NCBI RefSeq assembly: GCF_014642075.1
Contig: NZ_BMIK01000009.1
Location: forward strand, 141,278 to 205,277
Reading direction: 5' to 3'
Length of the DNA stretch: 64,000 nt
Source of the DNA: Parapedobacter defluvii
GTDB lineage: Bacteria; Bacteroidota; Bacteroidia; Sphingobacteriales; Sphingobacteriaceae
Positions 26,951 to 35,604 of this stretch are shown one piece after another. A program made the translations under genes and the position numbers. The first letter of the stretch is position 1; each line of letters begins with the position of its first letter. The notes under the pieces were generated by a model, which had not been told where the DNA came from, searched no databases, and was given only the letters and a program-made list of their open reading frames with translations.

Positions 26951-27967
26951 TTGACGAAGCTTCGATACTTGCCAGATGTCGTGCCCGGCTACCGGCGTGT
27001 AAAGCATGGAAGGGGATTTTGTTACTTGGATGTTAGGGGCGTGCGGATTACGGATGCCCGCAAACTGCAGCGCTTCCGGGCGTTGGTTATACCCCCTGCT
27101 TGGAAAAACGTTTGGATCAGTCCGAGTAAGCGTGGCCATCTGCAGGTCACAGGGATCGATGAAGACGGCCGGAAGCAATATCTTTATCATCCGGAGTGGA
27201 CCGCAGAAAAGCAACAGGAAAAACTGATGCGTATGGTTGCCTTTGGCGAAGCCTTGCCATCATTCAGAAAACAGATTGCAAAGGACTTACGGCGCCAAAC
27301 GTTTGACAAAGTCAAAGTGATTGCCTTAGCTTTGCGGGCCATGGAAGAAACGCTGATGCGCGTCGGTAATGAGCAATATCGCCGTAAATATGGCAGTCAC
27401 GGCTTAACCACACTGAAAAAGAAGCATCTGAAGATATCGGGAGAAACCGCCGTTTTTCAATTCCGGGGTAAAAAGGGAGTTAAGCAGAAGATAAGTGTTG
27501 ACCATAAAGATCTGGTCGAACAGCTAATCCTGCTGCGTAACCTTCCCCGGCCTTATTTATTTCAGTATATCAATGAAGAAAAGCAAGTCATCCGGCTGAA
27601 AGCCGCTGATATCAACCGTTATATCCAAAATTATACAAATCCTGAATTTTCCTCGAAGGATTACCGTACGTGGTATGCTGGCCTTTGGGCGCTAAGGTTG
27701 TTTGCGGAACGCATCGATGGCATTGGAGAGAAGGATTGCAAACCTCATATCCTATCGGTGTTGGATAGCGTATCCCAACGTCTGGGTAATACACGTACGG
27801 TTTGCAAGCAATACTATGTGCCTGATCGATTGGTGAGCGCCTTTGAGGACGGCTCATTACTTCCTTATTTGGAAAATAGCCGGGCAGGCCGGAATATCCG
27901 AACGGATAGGGCAGCTGAAAGGCAACTATTGGCTTTCCTGCGGTGTGTCACCGGGAGATCCTCTTAA
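26951..27967 (+). CDS. DNA topoisomerase IB
   Basis: 338 residues, the length of bacterial (poxvirus-like) topoisomerase IB. The N-terminal domain has PGYRRVKHGRGFCYLD. The catalytic domain shows EETLMRVGNEQYRRKYGSHGL (first active Arg), KKKHLKISG (Lys), SSKDYRTWYAG (second Arg) and LGNTRTVCKQYYVP with the nucleophilic Tyr. The enzyme nicks one DNA strand and relaxes supercoils without ATP. It apparently starts at the TTG at 26951. In Bacteroidota it is an accessory enzyme, often near stress genes as here. Confidence 0.9.
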   Translation: MTKLRYLPDVVPGYRRVKHGRGFCYLDVRGVRITDARKLQRFRALVIPPAWKNVWISPSKRGHLQVTGIDEDGRKQYLYHPEWTAEKQQEKLMRMVAFGEALPSFRKQIAKDLRRQTFDKVKVIALALRAMEETLMRVGNEQYRRKYGSHGLTTLKKKHLKISGETAVFQFRGKKGVKQKISVDHKDLVEQLILLRNLPRPYLFQYINEEKQVIRLKAADINRYIQNYTNPEFSSKDYRTWYAGLWALRLFAERIDGIGEKDCKPHILSVLDSVSQRLGNTRTVCKQYYVPDRLVSAFEDGSLLPYLENSRAGRNIRTDRAAERQLLAFLRCVTGRSS

Positions 27968-29036
27968 AAAGACGTAAAAGTGAGGTCTTATTTCCTTTTG
28001 AGTGGGCTGGCCCCAATAGGGTGCCCCATGGTTGAAGCGATGGAATGTGATCACATGCTATCTTGACAATACCGATGACGGGGATTGCAAGTGCCATGCC
28101 GGCAATGCCCCAAATTAATTCACCTGCTACCAGTGCCATAATGGTAAATAGGGGGTTAATGTTTACCTGCTGCCCCACGACAAGCGGTTCAAGTATATAC
28201 GTCTGTAAAAACTGTACGGTAAGGTATACGAATATAATTCCCAGTACCATACGGCCATCACCCCCTTGGGCTAATACGGAAATAATGACGATAAGATTCC
28301 CCACGAAATTACCAAAGAAAGGAACGATCTCTAAAAGTCCGCAGATGATCGCGAAGAATAGCGCTCCCTCAAGTCCCAGCAACGTGAAGCCGATGCCATA
28401 CATAATCCATAAGATAGCGATCATGTTAAAAAGGCCAATCAGATAACGGCCCGATACCGTTACAGATTTACGGATAATTGCATCGGCGTGTTGTCTTTTA
28501 TCCTTCGGGACAATGTGCAGTGCAAATCTTTTTAAGTGCGACCTATAGAAAAGGAGTAAATAGGTGTAAACAACGACTAAAATAGCGTTGACGATCACAC
28601 TGCTTACCGTGTCAATGATGTTAAAAAATAAGGTGCCCGCCCAGGTGGATGCTTTTTTTTCCTGCTCTTGCAACATGCTATTTTGTATATCCGGATCAAT
28701 TCCGATCGTATCGCTGATCCATTTACGTATGATGTCAATTTTAGCAGTTATTTGAGTCTTTGTCTCCAGAAAATCTTCAGCAAGACGATTGATTTGCCAC
28801 GATAGGATGAAGCCAAGTACGACGGCTATACATACAAACAACAAAACGGGAATAAGCGCTGCTATTGCACGGTTGATGCCGATTTTTTCTAACCTATCAC
28901 TGACGGTAACCAATAGCATCGCAAGCAACGCTGCGAGAACCACCGGAATAAGAAAGGACGCAGCAAAATAGAGGGCAACGACTGATAAAGTCGCAATGGT
29001 TACAATGTTTGCAATACGCGTGATCTTAGCTTGCAT
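27948..29036 (-). CDS. AI-2E family transporter (PerM-like membrane protein)
   Basis: About 362 residues from the Met at 29036. It has eight or so hydrophobic segments in the usual pattern: two near the N-terminus (IVTIATLSVVALYFAASFL, VVLAALLAMLLVTVSD), a soluble middle part (about 90-140), and a C-terminal group with GLLEIVPFFGNFVGNLIVI and EPLVVGQQVNINPL, which is the family signature. Members export small molecules or act as Na+/H+ antiporters. It converges with the topoisomerase gene (20-bp overlap at the stops) and lies 15 bp downstream of an ECF sigma gene. Confidence 0.85.
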   Translation of the reverse strand: MQAKITRIANIVTIATLSVVALYFAASFLIPVVLAALLAMLLVTVSDRLEKIGINRAIAALIPVLLFVCIAVVLGFILSWQINRLAEDFLETKTQITAKIDIIRKWISDTIGIDPDIQNSMLQEQEKKASTWAGTLFFNIIDTVSSVIVNAILVVVYTYLLLFYRSHLKRFALHIVPKDKRQHADAIIRKSVTVSGRYLIGLFNMIAILWIMYGIGFTLLGLEGALFFAIICGLLEIVPFFGNFVGNLIVIISVLAQGGDGRMVLGIIFVYLTVQFLQTYILEPLVVGQQVNINPLFTIMALVAGELIWGIAGMALAIPVIGIVKIACDHIPSLQPWGTLLGPAHSKGNKTSLLRLFKRISR

Positions 29037-29050
29037 ACATAGCTGCACAC

Positions 29051-29563
29051 TTATTTACCGATTGCGTAAGGTTTGAGCTTTTTTTTCAGTTGCTGCCTGG
29101 CTACATGTATCCGGGTTTTCACGGTGCCTATCGGAATCTGGAAATATTCGGCGATTTCATGGTATTTATAACCTTCATAGTACATTGAAAACGGATAATA
29201 ATATTCTTCGGCCAATTTGGAAAGAGCGCCTTCAATATCTTCCATGACAAATTTGCTCTCTGCACCGTTGCGCAATGAACTTTTGTATAAATCAGAAGAA
29301 GAGATCGTGTCCGATTTGAGAATGATGGCGTTGGTCTTAACTTTTCTCCGGTAATAGTTAATAAATGTGTTTTTCAGTATGGTATAGAGCCACGCTTGCA
29401 AGTTTGTGTCGTCTTTAAATTTATTGTAGTAAGAAAATGCTTTTAGAACAGTGTCCTGCACGAGATCATTGGCATTTTCCTCATCGCGTGTAAAATAAAA
29501 CGCATAACTGCTCAGGGAGCTTACTTCTTGTACGACTTTGGTGTTAAATTCGATCTTATTCAT
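29051..29563 (-). CDS. ECF-family RNA polymerase sigma factor
   Basis: 170 residues. Region 2 is NANDLVQDTVLKAFSYYNKF with LQAWLYTILKNTFINYYRRK. Region 4 is LAEEYYYPFSMYYEGYKYHEIAEYF with the recognition helix PIGTVKTRIHVARQQLKKKL. No anti-sigma gene is next to it; instead an AI-2E transporter gene follows 15 bp later. This resembles sigma factors of the general stress type (EcfG/PhyR-like arrangements occur with response regulators), but such a tie is only a guess here. Confidence 0.9.
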   Translation of the reverse strand: MNKIEFNTKVVQEVSSLSSYAFYFTRDEENANDLVQDTVLKAFSYYNKFKDDTNLQAWLYTILKNTFINYYRRKVKTNAIILKSDTISSSDLYKSSLRNGAESKFVMEDIEGALSKLAEEYYYPFSMYYEGYKYHEIAEYFQIPIGTVKTRIHVARQQLKKKLKPYAIGK

Positions 29564-29859
29564 AATCTATAGAATTTATCGTTTATAGTTTATATCCTCA
29601 TTTCTCAGCCAGTTCACCCCTAAGCCTGCACAAGCCGACTGATATTAAGTATTCGGATAGTTATCCTATCAAACCAGGCAAATATCGGATTGTCTGTTTA
29701 GTAACGTTGTTTTCAATAGATAGTTTGTTTGTGATTAGGTAAACAAATTGACTGTTATTTTGTTTGAATTAATTTAAAATACCCTGTACAACTTACCGAT
29801 CACCAGTTAAATAATAACGTTTTAATAGGTGATTTATGCATAAGTGTATCTTTTTGTAA
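29564..29859. other. Intergenic region, AT-rich, no gene seen
   Basis: 296 bp between the ECF sigma gene and the BrkB gene. AT-rich with several TTTG words (for example GTTTGTTTGTGATTAGG) that could be -33 boxes for the sigma gene on the minus strand, but I see no unambiguous promoter pair and no coding sequence. Confidence 0.4.
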
Positions 29860-30816
29860 TCAATTTTTTACTTCTTCCGTTCCTTTTGCAGGCGGGATAT
29901 GATTTACTTCTTTTTCAGTTTCCCGTTCTTCTACATGCACCGCGAAGTCGGCAGGGGCAATACGCGATCCATTATACTCGGCATAAGCCCTGGTGAATGA
30001 AGCCCCAATATAGAGAATAGCCGCTGTATAGTAAATCCATAGAAGCAAGACAATGACGGAGGCAGCAGCCCCGTAAGTGGATTCCGGTCCCGTGGTCTGT
30101 ATGTAAAACCCGATGAGAAAACGGCCTATCATGAATAATATCGCCGTGAAAAATGCACCAGCTTTCACATCCTTCCACCGGATTTTTACATCGGGCAGGA
30201 ATTTGAAAATAACACCGAATAAGGTACTAATGACTACAAAATTGAGAAGTAGATCGATAGCCATGGATAAATAGACCGCCAAATCGGAGAACAACCTTTG
30301 GACGTAATCCATAAAAAACATGAGTATCCCGTTAACGATCAACGATACAACAAGCAAAAAGCCCAATGAGAGAACAAGCGACGAAGAAAGCAACCGATCA
30401 AGGATCATCTTTACCCAACCCCGTTTCGGTTTCGGCTTGATTTCCCAGATCCTGTTGATTGAATGCTGCATATCGCCAAAAACTGAAGTAGCACCCAAGA
30501 GCAATGTTGTAATGCCGACAATGAGTGCCCATGTGTTGTCTTCCTTCAGCTGAACATTTTTGATGATTTCCTGTATCTGTGCGGCAGTGCTGTTGCCAAC
30601 CAACCCGTTGATTTCTTCGAAAACTTTCCCCTCGGCCGCCTCTTGACCAAAAAAAAGTGCTGCCAGTGATATGGTCAGTACCAATAGCGGAGCAAGTGAA
30701 AACATGGTGTAGTATGCCAAAGAGGCGCTGAATTTGAGCCCTTTTACGTCCATGAAAATAGTAAAGGTGTTTTTCAGAATCGTAAACGAGCGTTTAATAA
30801 AACCCGTTGATTTCAT
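29860..30816 (-). CDS. YihY/virulence factor BrkB family membrane protein
   Basis: 318 residues with six membrane segments. The family marks are FSASLAYYTMFSLAPLLVLTI (near residues 28-48), GATSVFGDMQHSINRIW and FKFLPDVKIRWKDVKAGA. The last segments are VIVLLLWIYYTAAILYIGA with an acidic polar C-terminus. This is an inner-membrane protein of unknown transport role (historically confused with RNase BN). It belongs to the same stress/envelope block as the neighbouring transporter genes. Confidence 0.88.
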   Translation of the reverse strand: MKSTGFIKRSFTILKNTFTIFMDVKGLKFSASLAYYTMFSLAPLLVLTISLAALFFGQEAAEGKVFEEINGLVGNSTAAQIQEIIKNVQLKEDNTWALIVGITTLLLGATSVFGDMQHSINRIWEIKPKPKRGWVKMILDRLLSSSLVLSLGFLLVVSLIVNGILMFFMDYVQRLFSDLAVYLSMAIDLLLNFVVISTLFGVIFKFLPDVKIRWKDVKAGAFFTAILFMIGRFLIGFYIQTTGPESTYGAAASVIVLLLWIYYTAAILYIGASFTRAYAEYNGSRIAPADFAVHVEERETEKEVNHIPPAKGTEEVKN

Positions 30817-30921
30817 ATGTGATCGATTGCTTGGATCTATATATAATAGCTGTTATTTGCTAACAGCTAAGCGTGCATTTTAGTTTAAAAGAAGTGGAAA
30901 AAGTCTTTCATCTGAACCGGA

Positions 30922-31098
30922 TTAAGATTCACTGAAATAAATGGCAAATACGGTTAATGCCACGACCGAACAAACGGCACTGAGTATAATAAATACCACT
31001 CCCGCTGTTTCGCGGATATAAATCCATGCAAACCGGCCAAACATTCCCGAGATGGCGATCAAAGCAAGCGTTATCCAAAGCTTTTTTCTGTTTTTCAT
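30922..31098 (-). CDS. Small two-helix membrane protein (58 aa)
   Basis: A 58-codon open frame starting MKNRKKLWITLALIAISG and ending AIYFSES. It has two hydrophobic stretches (about 8-20 with a following basic-aromatic FGRFAWIYIRET turn, and 32-54, VVFIILSAVCSVVALTVFAI). The positively charged N-terminus and clean hydrophobic layout support a real small membrane protein. It is transcribed divergently from the MFS gene at 31155 with a 56-bp gap, and toward the BrkB gene. Function unknown. Confidence 0.6.
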   Translation of the reverse strand: MKNRKKLWITLALIAISGMFGRFAWIYIRETAGVVFIILSAVCSVVALTVFAIYFSES

Positions 31099-31154
31099 AA
31101 TTGTGCCAACAGTTGGCTTCCGGGATTGTTGGTAGTTTTTGAATCATCACCGTT

Positions 31155-32654
31155 ATGCATATGACGTTGAAACCTCAAAATGAATTAACAGAAAGAGATC
31201 TGAAGCGAGGGCTGGTCATGGTAATTTGGGACGGTTTGGCCTCCGAAGTCGTGACTTCACTGACCGGCGGAGCGTTCCTGGTAGCTATGGCGTTATTACT
31301 GGGAGCCAACAATGTGCAGATTGGGTTGCTGGCGGCATTGCCAATGATTACCAATATTTTCCAGCTACTATCGATCGTATTGGTCAGAAAGTATCAGAAC
31401 CGGCGGGCCATTTCTGTTCTCTGTCTTGCATCGGCGCGGATTCCACTGGCAATTATCGGTGTGCTGGTGCTTCTGGGCGGCGGATCCATTCATATGCTCA
31501 TTTTCTTTCTTTTTTTTCATTTTTTCTTTAGTTCTGTATCGGGATTGAGCTGGAATTCCTGGATGAAGGACATGATTCCTGAAAAAATGCTGGGTGAATA
31601 TTTTTCCCGGAGAAGCCGGTATACACAGACACTCAATGTTGCACTGAGCATCGTCTTAGCTTTGCTCCTTGATTTTATCCGGAGCCGGTACCCCGCCCAT
31701 GAGCTCACGACCTTCGCCGTATTCTTTATGGTAGCGGGTATTATTGGTGTGATTGGCGCTTATTTATTGTCAAGAGCTCCCGAGCCACAATCTTACCTAT
31801 CCAAAGCGAGGTTGTTTACGTTGCTGAAAATGCCGCTTAAAAACGAAAATTTCCGTCGGCTGCTGGTCTTTAATTCTGCATGGGTTTTTGCATTGAATAT
31901 CGCAACGCCGTTTTTTACGGTATTCATGCTGCAGGGGATGGGATTGCCACTTTCTTATATCATCGTACTGACTATCATCAGCCAACTGTGCAGCATCATG
32001 ACGCTTCGGATGTGGGGAATATTTTCAGATCGGTACAGCAATAAAAGCATAATTGCCATCAGTGCACCGCTATATATTCTCTGTATCCTTGCTTGGTCAT
32101 TTGTAGGTATCTACTCAAGGATGTATATCAATCTTGGGTTACTGGTGCTGATCCATGTTTTCAGTGGTATATCCACTGCTGGCATCAATCTTTCGCTTAC
32201 AAACATCGGACTGAAACTTGCTCCCAAAGAAGATGCTATTGTGTACCTCTCGGTAAAGAATATTGTGACGGCTGTCTTTTCTGCTCTTGGCCCCTTGGTC
32301 GGCGGCGTACTGGCCGATTACTTTTCGGATAAAAGTATGGAGATCAGGTTTGAATGGGATAGTCCGGGGTTTGATAAGGCATTCAAGTTGATCTCGCTTC
32401 ACCAGTGGAATTTCCTTTTTTTAATCGGAGCGTTCCTTGCTTTGTGCGCGCTGGAGTTATTAAACCGCGTAAAAGAAACGGGTGAGGTGGAAAAAGATGT
32501 AGTTAAGCGTATCATGCGTACCCGAATTAAAACGAACATGAAAGACGCCATTATTATCGGTAGCCTCATTACCTGGAATAATCAGTTAAGGGCTATTTTA
32601 AAACTCAGAAAAAAAAGACCTACTACCTCCTCTTCCGCGACGACCGGTAAATGA
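31155..32654 (+). CDS. MFS transporter
   Basis: 499 residues with about twelve hydrophobic segments. Early helices include LTGGAFLVAMALLLGANNVQ and IGLLAALPMITNIFQLLSIVL, and an RRSRYTQTLNVALSIVLALLL segment follows in the first half. A short charged cytoplasmic tail (RTRIKTNMKDAI...KLRKKRPTTSSS) ends the protein. The major facilitator superfamily moves small solutes with proton or other gradients. The substrate cannot be told; such MFS proteins are common in Sphingobacteria. Confidence 0.8.
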   Translation: MHMTLKPQNELTERDLKRGLVMVIWDGLASEVVTSLTGGAFLVAMALLLGANNVQIGLLAALPMITNIFQLLSIVLVRKYQNRRAISVLCLASARIPLAIIGVLVLLGGGSIHMLIFFLFFHFFFSSVSGLSWNSWMKDMIPEKMLGEYFSRRSRYTQTLNVALSIVLALLLDFIRSRYPAHELTTFAVFFMVAGIIGVIGAYLLSRAPEPQSYLSKARLFTLLKMPLKNENFRRLLVFNSAWVFALNIATPFFTVFMLQGMGLPLSYIIVLTIISQLCSIMTLRMWGIFSDRYSNKSIIAISAPLYILCILAWSFVGIYSRMYINLGLLVLIHVFSGISTAGINLSLTNIGLKLAPKEDAIVYLSVKNIVTAVFSALGPLVGGVLADYFSDKSMEIRFEWDSPGFDKAFKLISLHQWNFLFLIGAFLALCALELLNRVKETGEVEKDVVKRIMRTRIKTNMKDAIIIGSLITWNNQLRAILKLRKKRPTTSSSATTGK

Positions 32655-32709
32655 CATAGGTCAGTACTGCAATGAAGAAAATGAACCCGAATAAAATAGC
32701 GAAAAACAT
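32623..32709 (-). CDS. Possible 28-aa membrane microprotein
   Basis: A 28-codon frame, MFFAILFGFIFFIAVLTYVI then YRSSRKRR, runs antiparallel to the end of the MFS gene (32-bp overlap). A single strongly hydrophobic helix followed by a basic tail is the standard shape of a bacterial small membrane protein. There is no ribosome site that decides the matter, and overlap with the 3' end of another gene makes chance possible. Confidence 0.3.
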   Translation of the reverse strand: MFFAILFGFIFFIAVLTYVIYRSSRKRR

Positions 32710-32860
32710 AGCAATATTGCGTTAAACGTTTATTGTTCCTAAGTTTACAACGAGCGACGATTTTAGTTTTTATTTTTTCCTTTCGTCACAAGACAACCGG
32801 TTCATTTGTTTGTTTGCGTAACAATCCAGGCGTTGATTTGTATGTTTTAAAAACAATCAC

Positions 32861-33598
32861 ATGAAAGAGACAACAGTGACCGTAATTGGTTGTGGTGACG
32901 CTTTTGCGAGCGGCGGGCAACTGCACACGTGTTTTTTCATTCAGGCACCACATGCAAGTTTACTCCTGGATTGCGGTGCCACCGCATACCATGGAATAAA
33001 GAAACAGGGGATCAATGTGGGAAATATCGATGCCATCGTAATTTCTCACTTCCATGGGGATCATTACGGCGGGGTGCCTTTCTTACTATTGGAAGAGGCT
33101 GGAAAAAACCGGAAAAAACCGTTGGCTATTATCAGTCCGCCAACGGGAAAAGACCGGATTACAAAACTTCTGGAACAATTGTACCCAGGCAGTAACGTGC
33201 TGGCTAAACTCAATCTGTTATTCAAGACTTATGTGCCCGATGGGGTATTGCAGGCAGATCATTTTGAAATAACGGCGTTTCCCGTAGCACATACGCCTGA
33301 TACATTGCCCCACGGCGTACGGGTAAGGACAGGCGGAAAAACCATTGGATTTTCTGGTGATACGGCTTGGACGCCCATATTGATTGAATTGGCTAGAGAT
33401 GCCGATTTATTTATCTGTGAATGCAATTATTTCCAATCGGAAATAAAAGGTCACATGAATTACAAAACGTTGTTGGCGTATGATGACCAGCTTCTGTACA
33501 AACAGTTGCTGCTTACCCACTTCGGTGAAGAGATGATTCAATGCAGGGATCAACTTAAGCACTCCTACGCGTACGACGGACGTAAGATCGTTTTGTAG
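32861..33598 (+). CDS. Metallo-beta-lactamase-fold hydrolase (RNase Z-like)
   Basis: 245 residues. The metal motif HFHGDHYGG (HxHxDH) is present, with FPVAHTPDTLPHGVRV (His), FSGDTAWTPIL (bridging Asp) and LLLTHFGEE (last His). This layout is that of the RNase Z-like/phosphodiesterase part of the superfamily, but the flexible arm of true RNase Z is absent. The substrate is unknown; cyclic nucleotides, phosphonates and RNA 3' ends are handled by relatives. It is a stand-alone gene between the MFS and DUF421 genes. Confidence 0.82.
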   Translation: MKETTVTVIGCGDAFASGGQLHTCFFIQAPHASLLLDCGATAYHGIKKQGINVGNIDAIVISHFHGDHYGGVPFLLLEEAGKNRKKPLAIISPPTGKDRITKLLEQLYPGSNVLAKLNLLFKTYVPDGVLQADHFEITAFPVAHTPDTLPHGVRVRTGGKTIGFSGDTAWTPILIELARDADLFICECNYFQSEIKGHMNYKTLLAYDDQLLYKQLLLTHFGEEMIQCRDQLKHSYAYDGRKIVL

Positions 33599-33616
33599 TG
33601 GAGGCAAATCAGTCGG

Positions 33617-34297
33617 TTAACTTACTCGCTTGGTATTGATCGCCTGTACCCATTCCCGATGGGTGCAGCGGCTGCAACGATGGCGGCCGGGGGATAATTG
33701 CTTTAACGTCCCGCAATATATGCACGCATACAGTCCATCGTGCGTAATGGAATTGATGTGTTTCCGGTAAGCATGGGGTAAAATCGGCAGCCCATATTTC
33801 ACTTCTTCTTCCGGATAGAAAAAAACACTCATACTGCCATTGGTTTCCAAAATAGCGGCTCGTACCTGACCAAGATGTTCCACACCCTTATCACGCAGTT
33901 CAGCAAAAAATTCGTCTTTTGAAAGGCCGTCTTTGATGTCATCTTTAATGGTCATTATACTATCTTCCACGATGTATACCGGTTTGCCCTCCAATAGGTG
34001 TTCAAATCGTTCACTTTTGGTCATCAACCAGGTAATCAATCGATAGAGGCCTATCGCTGTAGCACATACCAGCACGGTGGGTACCATCGCCACATCGTTA
34101 TAAAACATGGGATCGCCGGCGGCTGAACCTAAGCTTAGGATGATGGCAAGTTCAAAAATCGACAGCTGCCGTACCCCGCGTTTTCCCGACAGCCGGAGAA
34201 CAGCCATGATGACGATAAACATAAAGGTTGTACGGAAGATGACTTCGAGCGCAAATTGACTGTCGACTTCGTGAAGAAAAATACGTTCCCAATCCAT
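33617..34297 (-). CDS. DUF421 (YetF-like) membrane protein with C-terminal zinc ribbon
   Basis: About 226 residues from the Met at 34297 (MDWERIFLHEVDSQF); an ATG 46 codons further upstream adds a segment without family support. Three membrane helices (VIFRTTFMFIVIMAVLR, QLSIFELAIILSLGSAAG, MVPTVLVCATAIGLYRLI) precede the DUF421 domain (LEGKPVYIVEDSIM, LSKDEFFAELRDKG). The tail has CIYC...C.RC, a likely zinc ribbon (CIYCGTLKQLSP, HRCSRCTHREW). This family is spore-associated in Bacillus and stress-related elsewhere; its role here is unknown. Confidence 0.85.
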   Translation of the reverse strand: MDWERIFLHEVDSQFALEVIFRTTFMFIVIMAVLRLSGKRGVRQLSIFELAIILSLGSAAGDPMFYNDVAMVPTVLVCATAIGLYRLITWLMTKSERFEHLLEGKPVYIVEDSIMTIKDDIKDGLSKDEFFAELRDKGVEHLGQVRAAILETNGSMSVFFYPEEEVKYGLPILPHAYRKHINSITHDGLYACIYCGTLKQLSPGRHRCSRCTHREWVQAINTKRVS

Positions 34298-34449
34298 GGT
34301 TTTTGAAAAGTATAAGCTGCTATAAATACAATTTGCCACAATGAAATGTTTTCTTGCAACGTCCTCAACAATTGATGGAGATGGCTGTTTGAAATAATAC
34401 AAGCGGTCGCATTGACGGCTTGTATGGTTGAACACTTAACAAAAAAATT

Positions 34450-35604
34450 ATGGCAACATTAACTGAAAAACAACTCGATACACTGATGGGATATCAAGAA
34501 GGACCTGTTTTCTCGGTATATATGCCTACCCATCGCACTCATCCCGATAATGCGCAGGATCCCGAAATTTTTAGAAAATTGGTCGAACAATTTGAACCCG
34601 TAAAGGCTGAGTATCTACGGGATAAAGGGATTCAAAACGTGTTTTCCAGATTTGAAGCATTAGCTGATGACTATCGGTTTTGGCAGCATACGAAAGAAGG
34701 GCTGGCGGTATTTGCAACGCGCGATTCTTTTGATGTATATCGGTTGCATATGCCGGTACATCCCCTCGCAATCGTAGCAGACAGCGCCCATGTAAAGCCC
34801 TTGCTGAAATACCTGCAAAGCAGTGACCGGTATCATGTATTGGTGCTCAGTACCAATACCGCACAACTATTCGAAGGCAATCGATATCAACTGGATGAAA
34901 TCAATTTATCTCAGAAAGATGTTCCCGAATCGATGATTGACGCGTTGGACCACGAATTACGCGATTTGCATGCCACCCTCGCGGCATACCACACCGCAAC
35001 CGGGGAGAAATGGGATGTAGCACAAAACCATGGATTAAAGAAAACGGACATAGATAACGATATTGAGCAATTTTTCAGAGCGGTTGATCGGGGGGTCATG
35101 GCCAGGTATTCAATTCCTACGCGGCTACCGCTGATTCTGGCTTCACTCCCCGAACACCAGCACCTATTCCGTCGCATTAGCCGTAATAGGCAACTCATGG
35201 AAGAAGGGATAAAAACCAATGCGACGGCGCTGTCAAAGGAAGCACTGAAGGACGCCGCCTGGGAAGTGTTTGAACCGTATTACAACAAACGCATAAACGA
35301 GATTATCGGCGAATACAGACGGGCCACCACGAAGCGGATGGGTGCTGACCAGCTGGAAGAAATTGTAAAGGACGCATTTGACGGCAAAGTGGCGACCTTA
35401 TTGCTTGAAGAAAACCGTATAATCCGCGGCCGTATCGTCGACCGCGACAATGTGTTTTATTATACGGACGATACGGACGGTTCGGTTGATGACGTGCTCG
35501 ACGATCTTGCGGAACTTGTATTAAGGCGGGGCGGTGAGGTGTGGGTGATCCCGAAAGATAAGATGCCATCAGAAACCGGGGCTGCGTCGATTAACAGGTT
35601 TTAA
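34450..35604 (+). CDS. baeRF-family (bacterial eRF1-like) protein
   Basis: 384 residues. The N-terminal part starts TLTEKQLDTLMGYQEGPVFSVYMPTHR, and the middle contains VLVLSTNTAQLFEGNRYQL, the Rossmann-like pattern found in bacterial relatives of archaeo-eukaryotic release factor 1 (baeRF). The C-terminal part has an L7Ae-like segment, VATLLLEENRIIRGRIVD. These proteins are thought to act on stalled ribosomes or in stress. The 1-bp overlap with the phospholipase D-type gene suggests an operon. I recognise the family by pattern, so moderate confidence. Confidence 0.6.
   Translation: MATLTEKQLDTLMGYQEGPVFSVYMPTHRTHPDNAQDPEIFRKLVEQFEPVKAEYLRDKGIQNVFSRFEALADDYRFWQHTKEGLAVFATRDSFDVYRLHMPVHPLAIVADSAHVKPLLKYLQSSDRYHVLVLSTNTAQLFEGNRYQLDEINLSQKDVPESMIDALDHELRDLHATLAAYHTATGEKWDVAQNHGLKKTDIDNDIEQFFRAVDRGVMARYSIPTRLPLILASLPEHQHLFRRISRNRQLMEEGIKTNATALSKEALKDAAWEVFEPYYNKRINEIIGEYRRATTKRMGADQLEEIVKDAFDGKVATLLLEENRIIRGRIVDRDNVFYYTDDTDGSVDDVLDDLAELVLRRGGEVWVIPKDKMPSETGAASINRF

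Noticed and set aside
33600..33620. Terminator between the MBL-fold gene and the DUF421 gene
   Set aside because: No stem with a T run could be found in the short convergent gap.
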